This document shows, in pieces, positions 1 to 12,886 of a DNA stretch of 64,000 nt. The notes below the pieces were generated by a model. The model was not told the origin of the DNA. It did no database searches and saw only the letters and a list, made by a program, of their open reading frames with translations. A program made the translations under genes and the position numbers. The stretch is from Erinaceus europaeus (Eukaryota > Chordata > Mammalia > Eulipotyphla > Erinaceidae): contig NC_080176.1 in NCBI RefSeq assembly GCF_950295315.1, forward strand, positions 31,007,669-31,071,668. Reading direction: 5' to 3'. Position 1 is the first letter of the stretch, and each line of letters opens with the position of its first letter.

Positions 1-440
1 TTAAAAGTGTAGTAGGAGAGTGGAAAAAATGTGTATGATCGATCATACTTCACTTATTGGAGGACCCATTTGCTGTTTGTACACACATTATGTAAGTTTT
101 ACTCTCTGTATTACAAATGCCCCTCGGGCTGGGGTGGGTGGGAAGCTCATATATCTGCCTTCAATTATTTTTTCACTCAGAGTTAGACATGACTGAACAG
201 AAAGATGTATGGAATATTATAAGATGGCTGCCTTTTTTTTTTCTTTTAAAAGAGTGTTGTATATTTAAATTGTGATGTTCTCTATACTGATTTACTTGGT
301 GACTGTGACTCTTAGGGAGGAAATGGCAGTGAATGGGGCTTGAGAGTTAGGAAAGGTGGAAAATGACTTCTGTGACAGCCCTGGTTTTGTTTATTTTCCT
401 TCCCTACCCTCCCTCTCTCCTCTTCTCTCCTTTTCTTTTC

Positions 441-779
441 CCTCCTGGGTTATCGCTGGGGGTCAGTGCCTTCATTACAAATCCACTGCTCCTGGAGGCT
501 ATTTTTTCCCTTTTGTTGCCCTTGTGGTTTATCAGTTTTTTGTTGTTGTTATTATTTTTATCATTGTCATTGCTGTCATTGTTGTTGGATAGGACAGAGA
601 GAAATCCAGAGAGGAGGGGAAAACAGGGGGAGAGTAAGAGAGACAGCTGCACACCTGATTCACCACTTGTGAAGTGCCCCCTCTGCAGGTGAGGAGCTGG
701 GGGCTCGAACCGGGATCCTTAAGCCTGTCCTTGTACTTTGCTCCATGTATGCTTAACCTGCTGTGCTACCGCCCAACCC
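441..779 (-). mobile_element. Family A SINE
   Basis: Starts GGTTATCGCTGGGGGTCAGTG, has AATCCACTGCTCCTGGAGGC and GGATAGGACAGAGAG, and ends with the B-box complement GGGCTCGAACCGGGATCC and CTACCGCCCAACCC. Confidence 0.92.
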
Positions 780-2427
780 TCTTGTTAGTTTTTGTTAGGG
801 GTTCAGGCTACCCACATAATCTGTGGGTAGGGCATATTTTCAGATGACTCCCAGGCCTCTGTTCAGTGTGTCTGGTGTCACCATAGCAGTTTTAACATTG
901 TAGTCTATGTGTTGTAAGGAATTCTTTAAATGTATTTTATTTTGTTTTCTGTAAATGCATTTTAAATGTATAGGTCTTTCATGGCCTGCTGGCTTCTACC
1001 ATGGACAGAAGTATCACTGAATAAAATCTTACTTGAGACTTTTTGGTCTTCTAGTTCAAGGACCCTCTAGCACTCCTCTTCCCCCATTAGATAGTCTCTG
1101 TAATATTTGACAGGGATGTTTCTTCCCCTGACATGCAGTTTTTCCTGCTACTCCTGTGGCATCACATTTTTCCTTCTCTTCACCCATTGCTTATCTATTC
1201 TCTTCTGCTCTCATTTTGCTCTGCATCCCTGAGCATGCACATTGCCCTAAGCTCTGTCTGCTGACTGTCTGGTTTGCTGTGTTTGTCAGTGCACATCAAA
1301 ATAACATCCAGTCTCAGTTTTTAGATACAGTTGAAAAATTTCTCCACAGGATGGGGGTAGTGAGTGGCTCAGCCTTGTAATGCATGTCTTTCCATGCATG
1401 TGACTCTGGGTTTGAAAAAATTAGAATAGCAGATCAGTACTTACTTGTCTCTTACTCTGTTTTCTATTTTTACACCTTCAGTCTCTTGTAAAATAAAAAT
1501 GAGGCAGAGGGGGTGATAGAGTAAGTGAGTGCCTTGCGTGCATTTGGCCTTGGGTTCAATCCATGGGACTACATTCCAAAAGTGGCTGACTAAGTAGGAG
1601 CTAAAACACAGGGATTTGCATTATGAAGTTCTGAATTCCACCCCAGGCGCCAACATGTCAGAATGCTACACTGGTTCTCTCTTCCTCTCTTTCATAAACA
1701 AACAAATAATGTTAAAATTTTTCCCATGCTGTGTCTATCACTCTGAAACTTTCACTGGAACCTCAGTGTTTCTATGGCAAAATATATTCTCTGTTCAGTT
1801 CTTTTTCATGAAAACCAACTTTGTGATAATGGTTCCCACGTTTTCCTTATTTTTCCGACTTAAAAAATACTGGTATTTGCAGCCTCCATTTCTTTGGCTC
1901 TCATGAGTTCTGTCTATTCCTTTTAACTTGTGGCTTCTACCCCAGCCCCCATTTTCTTTCTGCTTCCTGTACACTTTCAGTAACCCCTTAATTGGTTTTG
2001 TGTTTTCATATCTGTGCTGCCCCACCTTCCTCTAGCTCTTTGTTTATTTAGATACTGGTCCAGAGTCTTGCATGTGTCTCTGTTCCTGACAGTTGCAGTC
2101 TTCACTTCCTATGCCAGATGATGGGGAGCCCATTTCCTTCCTCACAACTCAGCTCTACCTTTTACTAACTTCCTTTTATGGGTGCTAGTCCTAGTCTAAT
2201 TTTTTTATGAGCTTTTCAGAATCCTGCTCTTCCAGTGCCCAGCACAGATGTCTCTTTGAGGATTACTCATCAGAGTATATTATCTCAGCAAGTGGCCTCT
2301 ACATTTCTCAGGCCACCTGTCATAGCAGAGAATTATTTAAAATCTTATCTCTGTTGAATTACAATCCCTGTGATAGCAAGGACCATCTTATTTCATTCAT
2401 TAATTTGTTTGTTTACTTATTTGTGTA

Positions 2428-2546
2428 TTTATTATTTAACCAGAGTACTGCTCAGTTTTGGCTTATGGTGGTACAGGGGATTGAACCTGGGGCTTCAGAG
2501 CCTCAGGCATGAGATTCTCTTTATATAACCATTTTACAATCTACCC
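2428..2546 (-). mobile_element. Family B SINE
   Basis: ACCAGAGTACTGCTCAG, GGTACAGGGGATTGAACCTG and AGCCTCAGGCATGAGATTC. Ends in TACCCC. Confidence 0.85.
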
Positions 2547-3431
2547 CACCCATCTTATTTCTTTTGTACTTTCAATGGAGGTTGATATATCAGAATTCAG
2601 TACATTGTTGGAAAAAATAAATTGCAGAGCAACAACTTTGAGTAACTTGAGTAAGGTTTGGACTCTCATTTTGCCTCTCAAAATATACACTTTCACATTT
2701 GGCAAAATGAGGCTGTTTAGAAAGGTAAGAACACAAGGTTTGGACTAACTTGCTATGATTCAGAGTTGAAATAGAAGGAGTTGTCTTGGTCCTCTCAGAG
2801 GTTTCTTAGCTCATCTAGGATTGTGACTTGCTAGAGCTGTGACTTAATTAGTCATGTGTGTCTAATGAGCATTTAGATCCTGGGTTAACAGGAAGACCGT
2901 TAACTTTTCACCCAGGTGCTTGAGCCTTCTTACTGTAGAGCTACGGTCTGCCTAGAAATGACACTCATGGGTTACTCAGTGACTCTTCTGGCAAGTTTAG
3001 CCTTCCTGAGGTGACTGTTGAGTTAGAGTGAGGCAGACATAAAGCAGAAGTAGTCTGGGGTCATAGTTTCAGTCATCATCTGGCATAGTTAGTCAAAACA
3101 GTGGGTCTTTTAAAATTGTTTTCTTTGCTCACCTACTTACTTTGAGTCTGAGTGTAGTATGTGTTTAAGATAGGTCCTCACTTAGTGCCCTTGAGAGATG
3201 CTTAGAAACTTGATTATAAGGAAACCAGACCCTCTGATATGTTTAGTTCAACACTGAAACTTTTTCCTCCCTCATCAGCAATATATTAATTGCCGTTGAA
3301 CAAAATATTATTCACAAACTTGCTGTACATGTATATGCTCTAGATGAACAAACTAAGTAACTACCGGGTAGGAGTTGTTTTATTTTAGAAAGCACTAGCT
3401 ACATTCCTCAACTACAGAAGCATCCAAAGTC

Positions 3432-3585
3432 AACTCATCTGTGACCTTGGGAGAACTACTGCAGTTCCCAATGGAGGGGATGAGGACATCAAACTCTGGT
3501 GGTGGGAATGGTGTGGAATTATACCCCGATTATAATTTTGTAAATTAATATTAAATCACTAATAAAAGTAAACAAATAAAAAGAA
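3432..3585 (+). mobile_element. L1-3'UTR-type repeat, 3' end
   Basis: Contains CTCTGGTGGTGGGAATGGTG and ends in TTAAATCACTAATAAAAG. It is the sense-orientation end of the repeat described at 32819-34111. Confidence 0.75.
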
Positions 3586-4046
3586 CTAGAATAATCTGCC
3601 TTTGTAATTAATTAATCTCAGTAACTGAACATTCTCCAATGCTTCTTTCCTTGTCCAACATACTGTTTTCATAATTAGGCCAATTGGAATCATTTGAAGT
3701 AGGCAGCATTGCCAAAATTAGCAAATGAAAATACAGAACATGAGTTGAATTTGCATTTATACTGACAAAAAAATAATTTCTGTAAGTATTTCCTATGCAA
3801 TATTTGTTAATTTGAATACTAGAAATTGGTAATTGAAATTCAAATTTAGCTGAGCAGTCCTGTATTTTATTAAGTAATTCTACATAGGTACTTATTTAAA
3901 TTAAGTCTAACATTTAAGAGAACATTATAAAGAATTAAATTTATAGTACGTGTTAAATATGTACTTATGGCTGTTCTATGAACAAATTGTAAAATAGTTA
4001 TATGTGAAGTTCTTAACTATCTGCTAATTAAATGTAAGTTTCAGGG

Positions 4047-4335
4047 GGGCCAGGCAATGGCACACAGTTTTTAAGGACACATATTACCAAATGCAAGGAA
4101 CCAGTTTCGTGCCCCTGCTCCTCACCTGCAGGGGGTTTGCTTGACAAGTAGGGAAGCAGGTCTGCAGGAGTGCCTATCTTTCCACCTGTCCTCTCTCAAT
4201 TTATCTCTGTCCCATCTAGTAAAATAAAATATTAGATATAAAAAAAGGAAGGGAGATAACTGCCAGGAGTGGTAGATTTGTAGTGCTGGCAGCGAGTCCC
4301 AGCAATAACCCTAGTGGCAGTAAAAAAAGAAAAAT
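4047..4335 (+). mobile_element. Family A SINE, older
   Basis: Head GGGGCCAGGCAATGGCACAC, box CTCACCTGCAGGGGG, 3' part GGAGTGGTAGATTTGTAGTG and CCCAGCAATAACCCTAGTGG. Confidence 0.85.
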
Positions 4336-4644
4336 AAATGTAAGTTTCTGTTAACTGCTGGAATTGTTTATTTATCCTGGGCTTTAGTTGTTTCTCTTTA
4401 TTTACTGAGAGGATGCTTTGCATGTTTGATGTGAGAATATTTGGCCCAAACAGTAGACACATTCCATGTATTTCCTTGTTTCCATGATAACATCATCAAG
4501 CTTGTGTCAGGGATGAATGTTATAGTTCTTCAGTAGCCTTTTTTTTCATTTAAATTGTAACCAGCTTTCATCTCTGGCCTAGTTGCTTCTCAATTTCCTT
4601 AACACAAATACTTAGTTGTAAAGACAGTTGATTCATATATATAT

Positions 4645-4935
4645 ATATTCTTTTTTAAATATTTATTTATTCCCTTTTGTTGCCCTTGTTTTTTATTGTT
4701 GTAGTTAATGTTGTTATTGATGTCGTCATTGTTGGATAGGACAGAGAGAAATGGAGAGAGGAGGGGAAGACAGAGAGGGGGAGAGAAAGATAAGACACCT
4801 ATAGAACTGCTTCACCTCTTGTGAAGCAACTCCTCTGCAGGTGTGGAGCCGGGGGCTCGAACCGGAATCCTTACGCCAGTCCTTGCACTTTGTGCCATGT
4901 GCGCTTAACCCACTGCGCTACCACCAAACTCCCAA
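4645..4935 (-). mobile_element. Family A SINE lacking the 3' module
   Basis: Starts AAATATTTATTTATTCCC and TTTTGTTGCCCTTG. Ends GGGGGCTCGAACCGGAATCC and CACTGCGCTACCACCAAACT. The AGGAGCAGTGGATTC module is absent. Confidence 0.88.
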
Positions 4936-5671
4936 GACAATTGATTCTTCATTGACTGAAGTTTTTATCCAAAGCCTGGTTCGCTCTGCCACCCACTTAT
5001 GTGCAGGGACACATGCTGATTATAAAGCCCAGTCTTCCTCAGATCATGTGAGAACTGCTGCAAAGCTTAATACAATATTTCCATGTTAGCTTTACGCTTT
5101 TCTCCCTGTGCTTGTACATAACATTATAAAGTGATTCCCATGACAATCTCTGTGGTAACAGTGGCAGTTTCTATTTTGTATGTGAGAAATTTGAATTTCT
5201 GGAATTAAATGGCTTCTCCTCAAAGATCTAGCAGGACTTAATCTTGATCTCAGGTTTCTGTATTACCTGTATTGACTGTTAAATATAAGCAATATGGGGA
5301 TTAGGCAGTTTATTTCTAATTTCACCAGTGTTCCCCTCTGGTAGCCTGGAAAGTGAAGAGCCGTCCTATGCATTGTGCTGGAAGAGGTGTCTGCATTTGG
5401 TTCAGTGCATGCCTATAATATACCTTGGTTCTTATGAGTAACAGACGCTGCCGCTGTACAGCCAGTTCTTCTGAATGGAACAGATCAACCTCTATTGACA
5501 CGTGACATTGAAGCAGTGAGTGGTTACTTTCACCTCGGAATTGTATGTGAAAGACTCTGTTAAATGATGTTCTGCAGAAACACAGGAAGATTATAAAAGA
5601 CTGATGAGAGACAATTCCAGCAGCTTTATAAAGCATCTGTAATGTGATTTTTGGGTGTACTAGGTAAGCTA

Positions 5672-5822
5672 GATGGGGCCAGAAAAATAACTCACTTGGA
5701 CAGTGCACTGCTTTGCCAAGTATAGGACTCAAGTTCAAGCCCATTCCTCACTGAATTAAAGATTCAATACTGTGGTCTTTTTTACACTCTCACTCTGCGC
5801 CTGTCCCTCTGTCTTAAAAGAA
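5672..5822 (+). mobile_element. Family D SINE-like unit
   Basis: GGGGCCAGAAAAATAACTCACTTGG with CACTGCTTTGCCAAGT and AAGTTCAAGCCC looks like a tRNA-type head. A CT-rich part and AATAAA follow. A related head occurs at 21080-21202. Confidence 0.5.
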
Positions 5823-5827
5823 TAAAC

Positions 5828-5972
5828 AGGGCAGGGGTAGATAGCATAATGGTAATGCAAAGAGACTCTCATGCCTGAGGCTCCAATTCCCAGGTTCAGT
5901 CCCCTGCACCACTATAAACCACAGCTGAGCAGTGCTCTGGTTAAAAACAAACAAGCAAATAAAATAAAATTA
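5828..5972 (+). mobile_element. Family B SINE
   Basis: GGGGTAGATAGCATAATGGT, AGACTCTCATGCCTGAGGCT, B-box GGTTCAGTCCCC and CCAGTGCTCTGGTT-type end with an AAAATAAAAT tail. Confidence 0.9.
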
Positions 5973-6867
5973 ATAAACAATGTTTTGTCCAAGAATGCTT
6001 TTTACCTTTCTGTCTTTGCTTATCTCCCTCCCACCTCTTAAGAACTTCTTTAAAAATGTGGTACTTGGTAATGAACCCAGGGCTTTGTACATTTGCTCAA
6101 CTGCTTAGCTACCCAACACAACTGTTGCTGTCTTTATTATTATAATCATTGGGACTTTTGAGCATGCACCATTCTACTGTTCCTTGCAAAACTCGTAATT
6201 TCTAGATAGATTGTTGAGAGACTATGAAAAAAGAAAAAGAGAGAGACACTGCCTCCAAAGCTTTCTCTATGCAGGCAGTCCCATGTACTGGCTGGAGACT
6301 TCAGCCTTGATCCTTGCCCACAGGGTGTGCTCTAGCTGTTGTCCCATCTCCTGGCCAAACACATAGTATGTTTACATGAGAGAAGAGAGGGAGAGACACC
6401 ATGCACCATGAAGATGTTGATTGTCTCATTAGACTTTTCTTATGAAACACAAACTCAAACAAAAAATTAAAAGTGTTAAACCAAGTGCAGAGGCCTTCTG
6501 CAATAGTCCCTTGGTGGTGCACGTATGAAGTCAGCCCTGAACATAATTGATAGCAAAGCACAAGGGAGACATGTATGCCAGTCCTGACCTTGTTCTTATT
6601 TTGACTTTGAAGAAAGCATGGTGACCTTTCTTTGCTGGAAGTTCTAGAGTTAGAAGTAGAAATTTAGGGCATCACTTCATATATCTCACCTTTTACTTGC
6701 TCAGATATTTTCTTCTGCTCCATTCCTCTTTTGTCATGTTGATTATATCTTTAATAAATGTTGGATATTACATCTGAATATGAACCTCAACTCTAATCTT
6801 TTCATTTAAATTAAAACACAACTCTGTGTTCATATTTTAATGTTCTAGAGATAGTGGAGTATGGGCT

Positions 6868-7080
6868 GGCGGGGGGGGGGGGGGGGGGCGGAGCATAATA
6901 GTTATTCAAAAGAATCTCATTCCCGAGCCTCCAAGGTCCCAGGTTCAATCCTCAGCACCACCATAAGCCTGAGCTTACGGTCTTTCTCTGTGTCTTTCTT
7001 CCTGTATCTCTCTCATTAAGATAAAATAAAATAAAATAAAATAATTAAAATATATTAAATAAATAATAAAGATTAATAAA
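6868..7080 (+). mobile_element. Family B SINE with extended CT body
   Basis: Starts in a G-run of about 19 at 6870-6889, then GGAGCATAATAGTTATTC, AGGTTCAATCCTCAGCACC, TCTGTGTCTTTCTTCC and an (AAAAT)n tail at 7021-7043. Confidence 0.8.
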
Positions 7081-7325
7081 AAAGATATTGGAGTATTTAA
7101 AATACAAATATATGATAAACTTGAAAAATTTCAGCCTCCTCCTACCCCAATGATGCAGTTTTATCTTCTTCTTCTGACTTGTCATTTCTGATGAAAATGT
7201 TAGGATTCTAGTGCTTCCTGACAAAATAAGTTCCCTCTCTTTTTTTTTTTTAATTGAATGGTGCAGATTAATGTCCTATGTTCCTTAACAGCCCTCACAA
7301 TGGCTGGTGGGGAGTAGAACTGTTA

Positions 7326-7344
7326 AACACACACACACACACAC
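7326..7344. repeat. (CA)n microsatellite
   Basis: About nine uninterrupted CA units. Confidence 0.9.
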
Positions 7345-7667
7345 CAAAGAATTGCTGTTATATTAGCAAGGGGCCCCCTTTTCTGTTTCAGATGAAGCTG
7401 ACTCACATGTTAAAGCTGGCACTTGATATGATCTGTATTTTTAAAGTGAATCTCCTTTTACTAATCAGGGGGCTATTACTTGCTTTTACTTTGGAGAGAA
7501 AGAATAACTGTTCCAGGACTTAGATTTTGAGAGAAGTAGTTTAACGGAATTTTGCATTGTCACATCCCTTGGGTTGATTCCAAGTTATCAGCACAGTAGA
7601 ACTTTTGGACACTTCACTTTACTTAGTGACTGTAACCCTCATGGCAGATTCAAGAAAATTAAAATTA

Positions 7668-7878
7668 GGGGCCAGGTGGTGGCACACCTGGTAAAGTGCA
7701 CACATTACAGTTTATAAGGACATGGGTTCAAGTCCCTGGTCCCCACTTGCAGGGGAAAAGCTTCACAAGGGGTGAAGTAAGTCTGCAGGAGTCTCTCTAT
7801 CTCTCTTCCTCCTCCTTCCCTCTCAATTTCTTTCTGTCCTAACCAATAAAATAAATAAAATTTAAAATAATTAAAATT
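7668..7878 (+). mobile_element. Family A' SINE
   Basis: GGGGCCAGGTGGTGGCACAC, GGGTTCAAGTCCCTGGTCC, CTTGCAGGGGAAAAGC, a CT-rich body and an AATAAAATAAATAAA tail. Confidence 0.88.
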
Positions 7879-8454
7879 AACCCCAGATATTTAGATTTAG
7901 TTCCCTTTTTGTGATTTTGCATACTTTGTCTTCCACCTCCCTGGAATGTTTGCTAAGTAGCTAGGGTTGACAAGTCCCAACAGTAAGCTATGCTTTCCTC
8001 ACCTTTCTGGTGGGAATCCTAGTCAACAGACTTGAGTGGGGTCCAGGTAGAGGAACACAACACCTGGTTCTTTCTCTCTCTGCTTGTCATCTTTATGAAT
8101 AAATAAAATAATTTTAAAAAATACTGGTGAAAGAAGGAGAGAGAGGGTGAAATAAATATACAAAATATGTCCATAGGTAAACATGTAGTACATGGGGGGC
8201 AGTTATTGTTATTGCCACCCTTAACTGAGTCTGTCTTAAGGTTGGAATCTAAATTGCTTATATATATTTTTTAACCTTGAAACATGCTGAGTTGTTAGAA
8301 ATGCTGTAGGGAATAGAATTGGTGCCCTGAGGGAATGCCATTTGATTAGAATGCCATGTGTACAGCTTCCTGCTGCCCTGGCAGAGTTAGTTGAAGAGTG
8401 ATTGGAACCACCTTTATGTACAAGGGCTGTCCCTGGGGTAAATACTTATTTGAT

Positions 8455-8590
8455 GAAAGAGCTGATTTATTAATTTGTGTGTTGTTTATTGACACTGCTT
8501 GTCAGTCCTTCTGCTAGATGCTGTGTTGTAATAGTAAATAAGACCCAGGCCTTGAGGGATTTATAGACTAGTAAAGAGGTAGAAAAGAAA
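8455..8590 (+). mobile_element. Possible L2/MIR fossil
   Basis: TTATTGACACTGCTTGTCAGTC, then GCTAGATGCTGTGTTG and CCTTGAGGGATTTATAGAC, follow the old mammalian L2 3'-end layout (short life-span phrase, then a percent-decayed end). Confidence 0.5.
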
Positions 8591-8654
8591 ATTAGATTAT
8601 AACTCAAAAGAAATAAGATTTTTGTTAATGGAGACCCCCCATTACTGCACTTCA

Positions 8655-8835
8655 TTACAGTTCTATTTATTTATTTAAGAAAAGATATAGAAACTGAGAG
8701 ATAGGGCAAGAGAGGAGAAGATAGCAGATCACCAAAACTTCCTCCACTGTGACAGGAAACAGGCTCTAACCTGGGTTATGCATATGACAAAGCAGGCACA
8801 CTGTCCACATGTACTGTCTTGCCAGCTGGAGAATT
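8655..8835 (-). mobile_element. Very old SINE, probably A'
   Basis: TTTATTTATTTAAGAAAAG then AGATAGGGCAAGAGAGGAG, and a decayed head up to GTCTTGCCAGCTGG. Only the general layout is left. Confidence 0.45.
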
Positions 8836-9084
8836 GAGACTTCACTGCTAAGTCGAAGCTAGTTAAGGGAAGGTGAATGCTTGGGCTAGAGAGGGATAAT
8901 ATAACTGGCAGAGGAAGTTATTATTTTAAACCATTTTTTTTTCTGTTTGCACTCAGAATACTGGTGGTGCTTACAGTGTTTAACTTGGTGATTACAGTTG
9001 TAACCTTACCCCCCGAAATTTTCCTCAACTTATCTTACTCAAAATTTTCGCATTTGTGTATTACATTTGCATTGGAAACAAAAC

Positions 9085-9275
9085 TTTCTTTCATAGGTCA
9101 GATGGAAATTGAGAGAGGAGGGGAAGATATGGAGGGAGGGGAAGAGATACCTGCAGACCTGTTTCACTGCTTGTGAAGCTTTCCTACCTGCAGGTGGGGA
9201 GCAGGGTCTTATACCCAGGTCCTCTTGCATGGTGATATGTGTGCTTAACCACCTGAGCCACTGCTCAGCCCCTTA
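9085..9275 (-). mobile_element. Family A SINE, 3'-shortened
   Basis: CAGATGGAAATTGAGAGAGG, CCTGCAGGTGGGGAGCAGGG and CCACCTGAGCCACTGCTCAG. Confidence 0.8.
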
Positions 9276-9659
9276 CACAATTCTTTCTTATGGTATCCTG
9301 TTTTTAGTACTGGCATTTCCATTTACAAAATATAATAATTCTAGATCCCTGAAAATTTCAAACCTAGAAAAAGTAGCATTTTCTCAAACACTAGTTGGCC
9401 AAAGATTCATTTGATGTATCTAGTTTATCATATTTGCAGAATTTGAATCATATTTTATTTTCACATTGCCAGTGTTCATTTAGTTTTACATAAACAAGCT
9501 ATATTTGCTTCAGTTTCTAAGAGTTTGTTTATGTAAAATTAAGGGAATGCTGGTACTGAGTTGCACTATTCCCTAAACTGTAGAAAGGACTGAAGAGACT
9601 TGAGTTAAGAAGTACTTGGTGCAGTTGAAAAACTATCTGGAGTGCAATTGTGAGGTGGA

Positions 9660-9959
9660 GGTGGGGGACAGTAGCGCAGCGGGTTAAGCACACATGGCGT
9701 GAAGTGCAGGGACCAGAGTCAGGATCATGGTTCAAGTTCCCGGCTCCCCACCTGCAGAGGGGTCACTTCAGAAGCAGTGAAGGGGGTCTTCAGGTGTCTA
9801 TCTTTCTCTCTCCCTCTGTCTTCCCCTCCTCTCTCGATTTCTCTCTGTCCTATCCAACAACAACAATAACAACAACCATAAGGGTGACAACAAAATGGGA
9901 AAAATAGCCTACAGGAGTTGCAGATTTGTGGTGCAGGCACTGAACCCTAGAGGCAAAAA

Positions 9960-10010
<51 letters not shown>
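9660..10010 (+). mobile_element. Family A SINE with (GAAA)n tail
   Basis: GGTGGGGGACAGTAGCGCAGCGG head, CAAGTTCCCGGCTCCCC, a full body, CTACAGGAGTTGCAGATTTG, then about 12 GAAA repeats at 9961-10010 grown from its A-rich tail. Confidence 0.9.
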
Positions 10011-10419
10011 GTAGTCTAGATTAAGGAAGACCTTGGGAACCCATATTAGAGAGACTGAAACTGATCACTGGGTAGCCATGGAAAGTTTCAAACATGAGTT
10101 TGCCCTGTTTAGACTTTTACTTTAGAGATATCACCAGTCCTGCAGGCATGGACACCATTAGGACATAGCTGAGAGGAAATGCAGGTGAGGAAATCTAAAT
10201 TGTACGAGTGACAGAACAGTAGATGCAACACAGTGAAATAAGAGGACACTGAGAGCTGTGTGCTCCAGATGTTGCATATATTTAATTGCAGACATATAGG
10301 ACAGACATCAACTCAGGCTGCTCCTCTTAAACCTCCAGTGACTTTTTGTTGATATTTGAAATCAGATAGATTTCTACAACTTTATCTTTCACTGGACTCT
10401 GCTGTGAATCCATTGTGAA

Positions 10420-10632
10420 CATGTTTTTTTTTTTATTTATTTGATAGAAACAGCCAGAAATCAAGAGGGAAGGGGATGGGAGAGAGGGAAAGAGACAGAG
10501 AGACACCTGCAGCCTTGCTTCAACTACTTGCAAAGCTTTCCCTCTGCAGGTAGGGATCAGGGGCTTGAACCTGGGTCCCAGAACATTGTAACATGTGTGC
10601 TCATTCAGGTATGCCACCACCTGGCCCCTGAA
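10420..10632 (-). mobile_element. Family A' SINE
   Basis: TTTATTTATTTGATAGAAAC, CCCTCTGCAGGTAGGGATCA, GGCTTGAACCTGGGTCC and CCACCACCTGGCCCC. Confidence 0.85.
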
Positions 10633-10674
10633 CATACTTAGTATATTTATTTCCTCCTCTCTTTCCTTCTTTCA

Positions 10675-10832
10675 CTTGCATTTTTAAATATTGTTTCATT
10701 TATTCATGAAGAAGATAGGCAGAGAGAAAAAGAACCAGACATCACTCTGGTACATGTGCTGCTAGGGATTGAATTCCGGACTTCACACCTGAGAATCCAG
10801 TGCTGTATTCACTGCACCATCTCCCGGAACAT
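10675..10832 (-). mobile_element. Family C SINE
   Basis: ACATCACTCTGGTACATGTG, GGATTGAATTCCGGACTTC and CACTGCACCATCTCCCGGA. Confidence 0.85.
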
Positions 10833-11089
10833 TCACCACTATTTTTACATGTTTTTTGCTCTTCTTACTACAAGCTATTGTGCTTGAATATCTAGCATTT
10901 ATTTGTCAGTGTAACTAGCAACTATGTATATTTTGATATCTAAGTTAGCCTTTCCCATACACTGGAGAGAATCTAAATCCAAGAAGTCATTCGATGTAAA
11001 AAATTTCCTTCTTTATTCCATGTCTAAATTGTGTCAGTTTGGCACTTAACTGAAGAGGGTAGACACTTCAATCTTGTTTTCTTTTCTTT

Positions 11090-11200
11090 ATTTTTTAAAA
11101 AGATTTTGTTTATTAATGAGAAAGAAGGAGGAGAAATAGCTAGACATTACTCTTGTACCTGGGCTGTGGGGTATTGAATATATGCTTGAGTCTAATGCTT
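11090..11200 (-). mobile_element. Family C SINE fragment
   Basis: AAAGATTTTGTTTATTAATG, GACATTACTCTTGTACCTGG and GGTATTGAATATATGCTTG. The head is replaced by a family B unit, which follows at once. Confidence 0.7.
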
Positions 11201-11320
11201 TATTACCAGAGCACTGCTCAGCTCTGGCTTATGGTGGTGCAGGGGATTGAACCTGGGGCATCTGGAACCTCAGGCATGAGAGACTTTGCATAACCATTAT
11301 GGTATCTATCCCTGCCCTCA
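11201..11320 (-). mobile_element. Family B SINE
   Basis: ACCAGAGCACTGCTCAGCTC, GGATTGAACCTGGGGCATC and CCATTATGGTATCTATCCC. Confidence 0.88.
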
Positions 11321-11481
11321 ATCTTGTTTTCTTTTGCTTGTGATTCAGAATAGAAACACTCCTGTTCCTTCCCAATTGCAGCTTTAGAGCTAAGGTTTCT
11401 ACCACCACCACCACTGGATTGACTATGATTGCTTTTATTAGATTGTCATCAGAATACTCAAAGTGATAGAATGATTTATTG

Positions 11482-11483
<2 letters not shown>

Positions 11484-11513
<30 letters not shown>
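11484..11513. repeat. (GA)n microsatellite
   Basis: About 15 uninterrupted AG units, with GATGGAGAG after them. Confidence 0.95.
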
Positions 11514-11520
<7 letters not shown>

Positions 11521-12705
11521 CGCTGTAGGATGAAAACCAGCTTCACAGGTCTCTGCTTCATGGCCTTATGGTTTATAGGTAGAAATGTTGAACATTTTAG
11601 ACTTAATTTTAGCATTATCTTAGGAAGCACAGAATAGGTAGCCCTGTGGAACCTTACAAAGAATGCATTATTGTTTTCTGTTAGGGTCTGACTTTCACAC
11701 TCTTGCACTCTGGAGATAAATTATTTTTGAAATATTCACCACCTTTGTGCTCCCTCTCATTAATTGGATATATGCACAAGAAAGGGAGAACATTATGACT
11801 GTTCTGAACATTCTCATTGTGATGTTTGAGGAGAGTTAAAAGCCACCACTAATTGTTAATATTGACTGATAATTTTGTCTCTCATCATGGGTTTTTGGAT
11901 AAATGCACTGACTGTCTACCTTTTTGAAAGAACAATTCAATTGATTATTGCCAAATAAGTGGTTTTGATCCAGAGTACTTGCTTTTAAATTTAAAAAAAA
12001 AGATTTTTTTTGTTTGTTTTGTTCAGTTTCTTTACAACAGATTTGAGCGACTATCAAAAGCTTGATACAGTTTTGTGACAGATTTGATATGTTGACTCAA
12101 GGATTCATTGTCTAGATCTAGCAATGATAAGTGAATAAGAAGGCTGGCTGATCTGAAATTTCAGAAAACGTTTACTGTGGAGATTGAATATGGATTTGAT
12201 CTCTTTTCCTAGCAAGAATACATAGACCCAATATCCATGAGACTGTTTCAACTTTGAGCAAAGAGATTAAGGGAATTTTTTTTTAGTATTAGTCTGCCCT
12301 GTGTCTTGCTACATGATGTGTATCTAGAGAAATGGCGTGTCACAGTGCCATTTCCTGCTGCAGTGACAGGATAAAGGTGAATTTATCTCCTGAAAAAAAT
12401 GCATTATTGGGGAAGTATTATCACACTTTTCCTTGCTTTTCTGTTGCAATACAGTATGCTTTTTAAGGAGGCAAATCCCTAATGTTTTATTAAAATCTCT
12501 AGATCAGATCACATATTATTGGCTGTGTTTGATGGCTGCTTTCCAATTAGCCTGAAACTTGTTACCCAGAGTTTTAGTATCCCTTTGATGCCTCCATTAC
12601 ATTGTACCAAGGGATGGCCCCCTGACACTTGCTCTACACAGAGTTATTTCCTACAGCTTCATAACTCATTGGTGCTAAATGTTGGGATTTAGTTTCATAG
12701 AGAAT

Positions 12706-12707
12706 TC

Positions 12708-12746
<39 letters not shown>

Positions 12747-12826
12747 TCCTTCCTTCCTTCCTTCCTTCCTTCTCCCTTTCTTTCCTTCCTTCCTTCCTTC
12801 CTTCCTTCCTTCCTTCCTTCCTTCCT

Positions 12827-12886
<60 letters not shown>

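Noticed and set aside
1340..1600. Two possible old SINE heads (AGTGAGTGGCTCAGCC, GGGTTCAATCCATGGG)
   Set aside because: Only single boxes are readable. Too decayed to place in a family or give borders.
5322..5744. 140-codon frame on the - strand
   Set aside because: No family likeness, no splice or promoter context, ordinary intron composition, and it overlaps an old SINE head.
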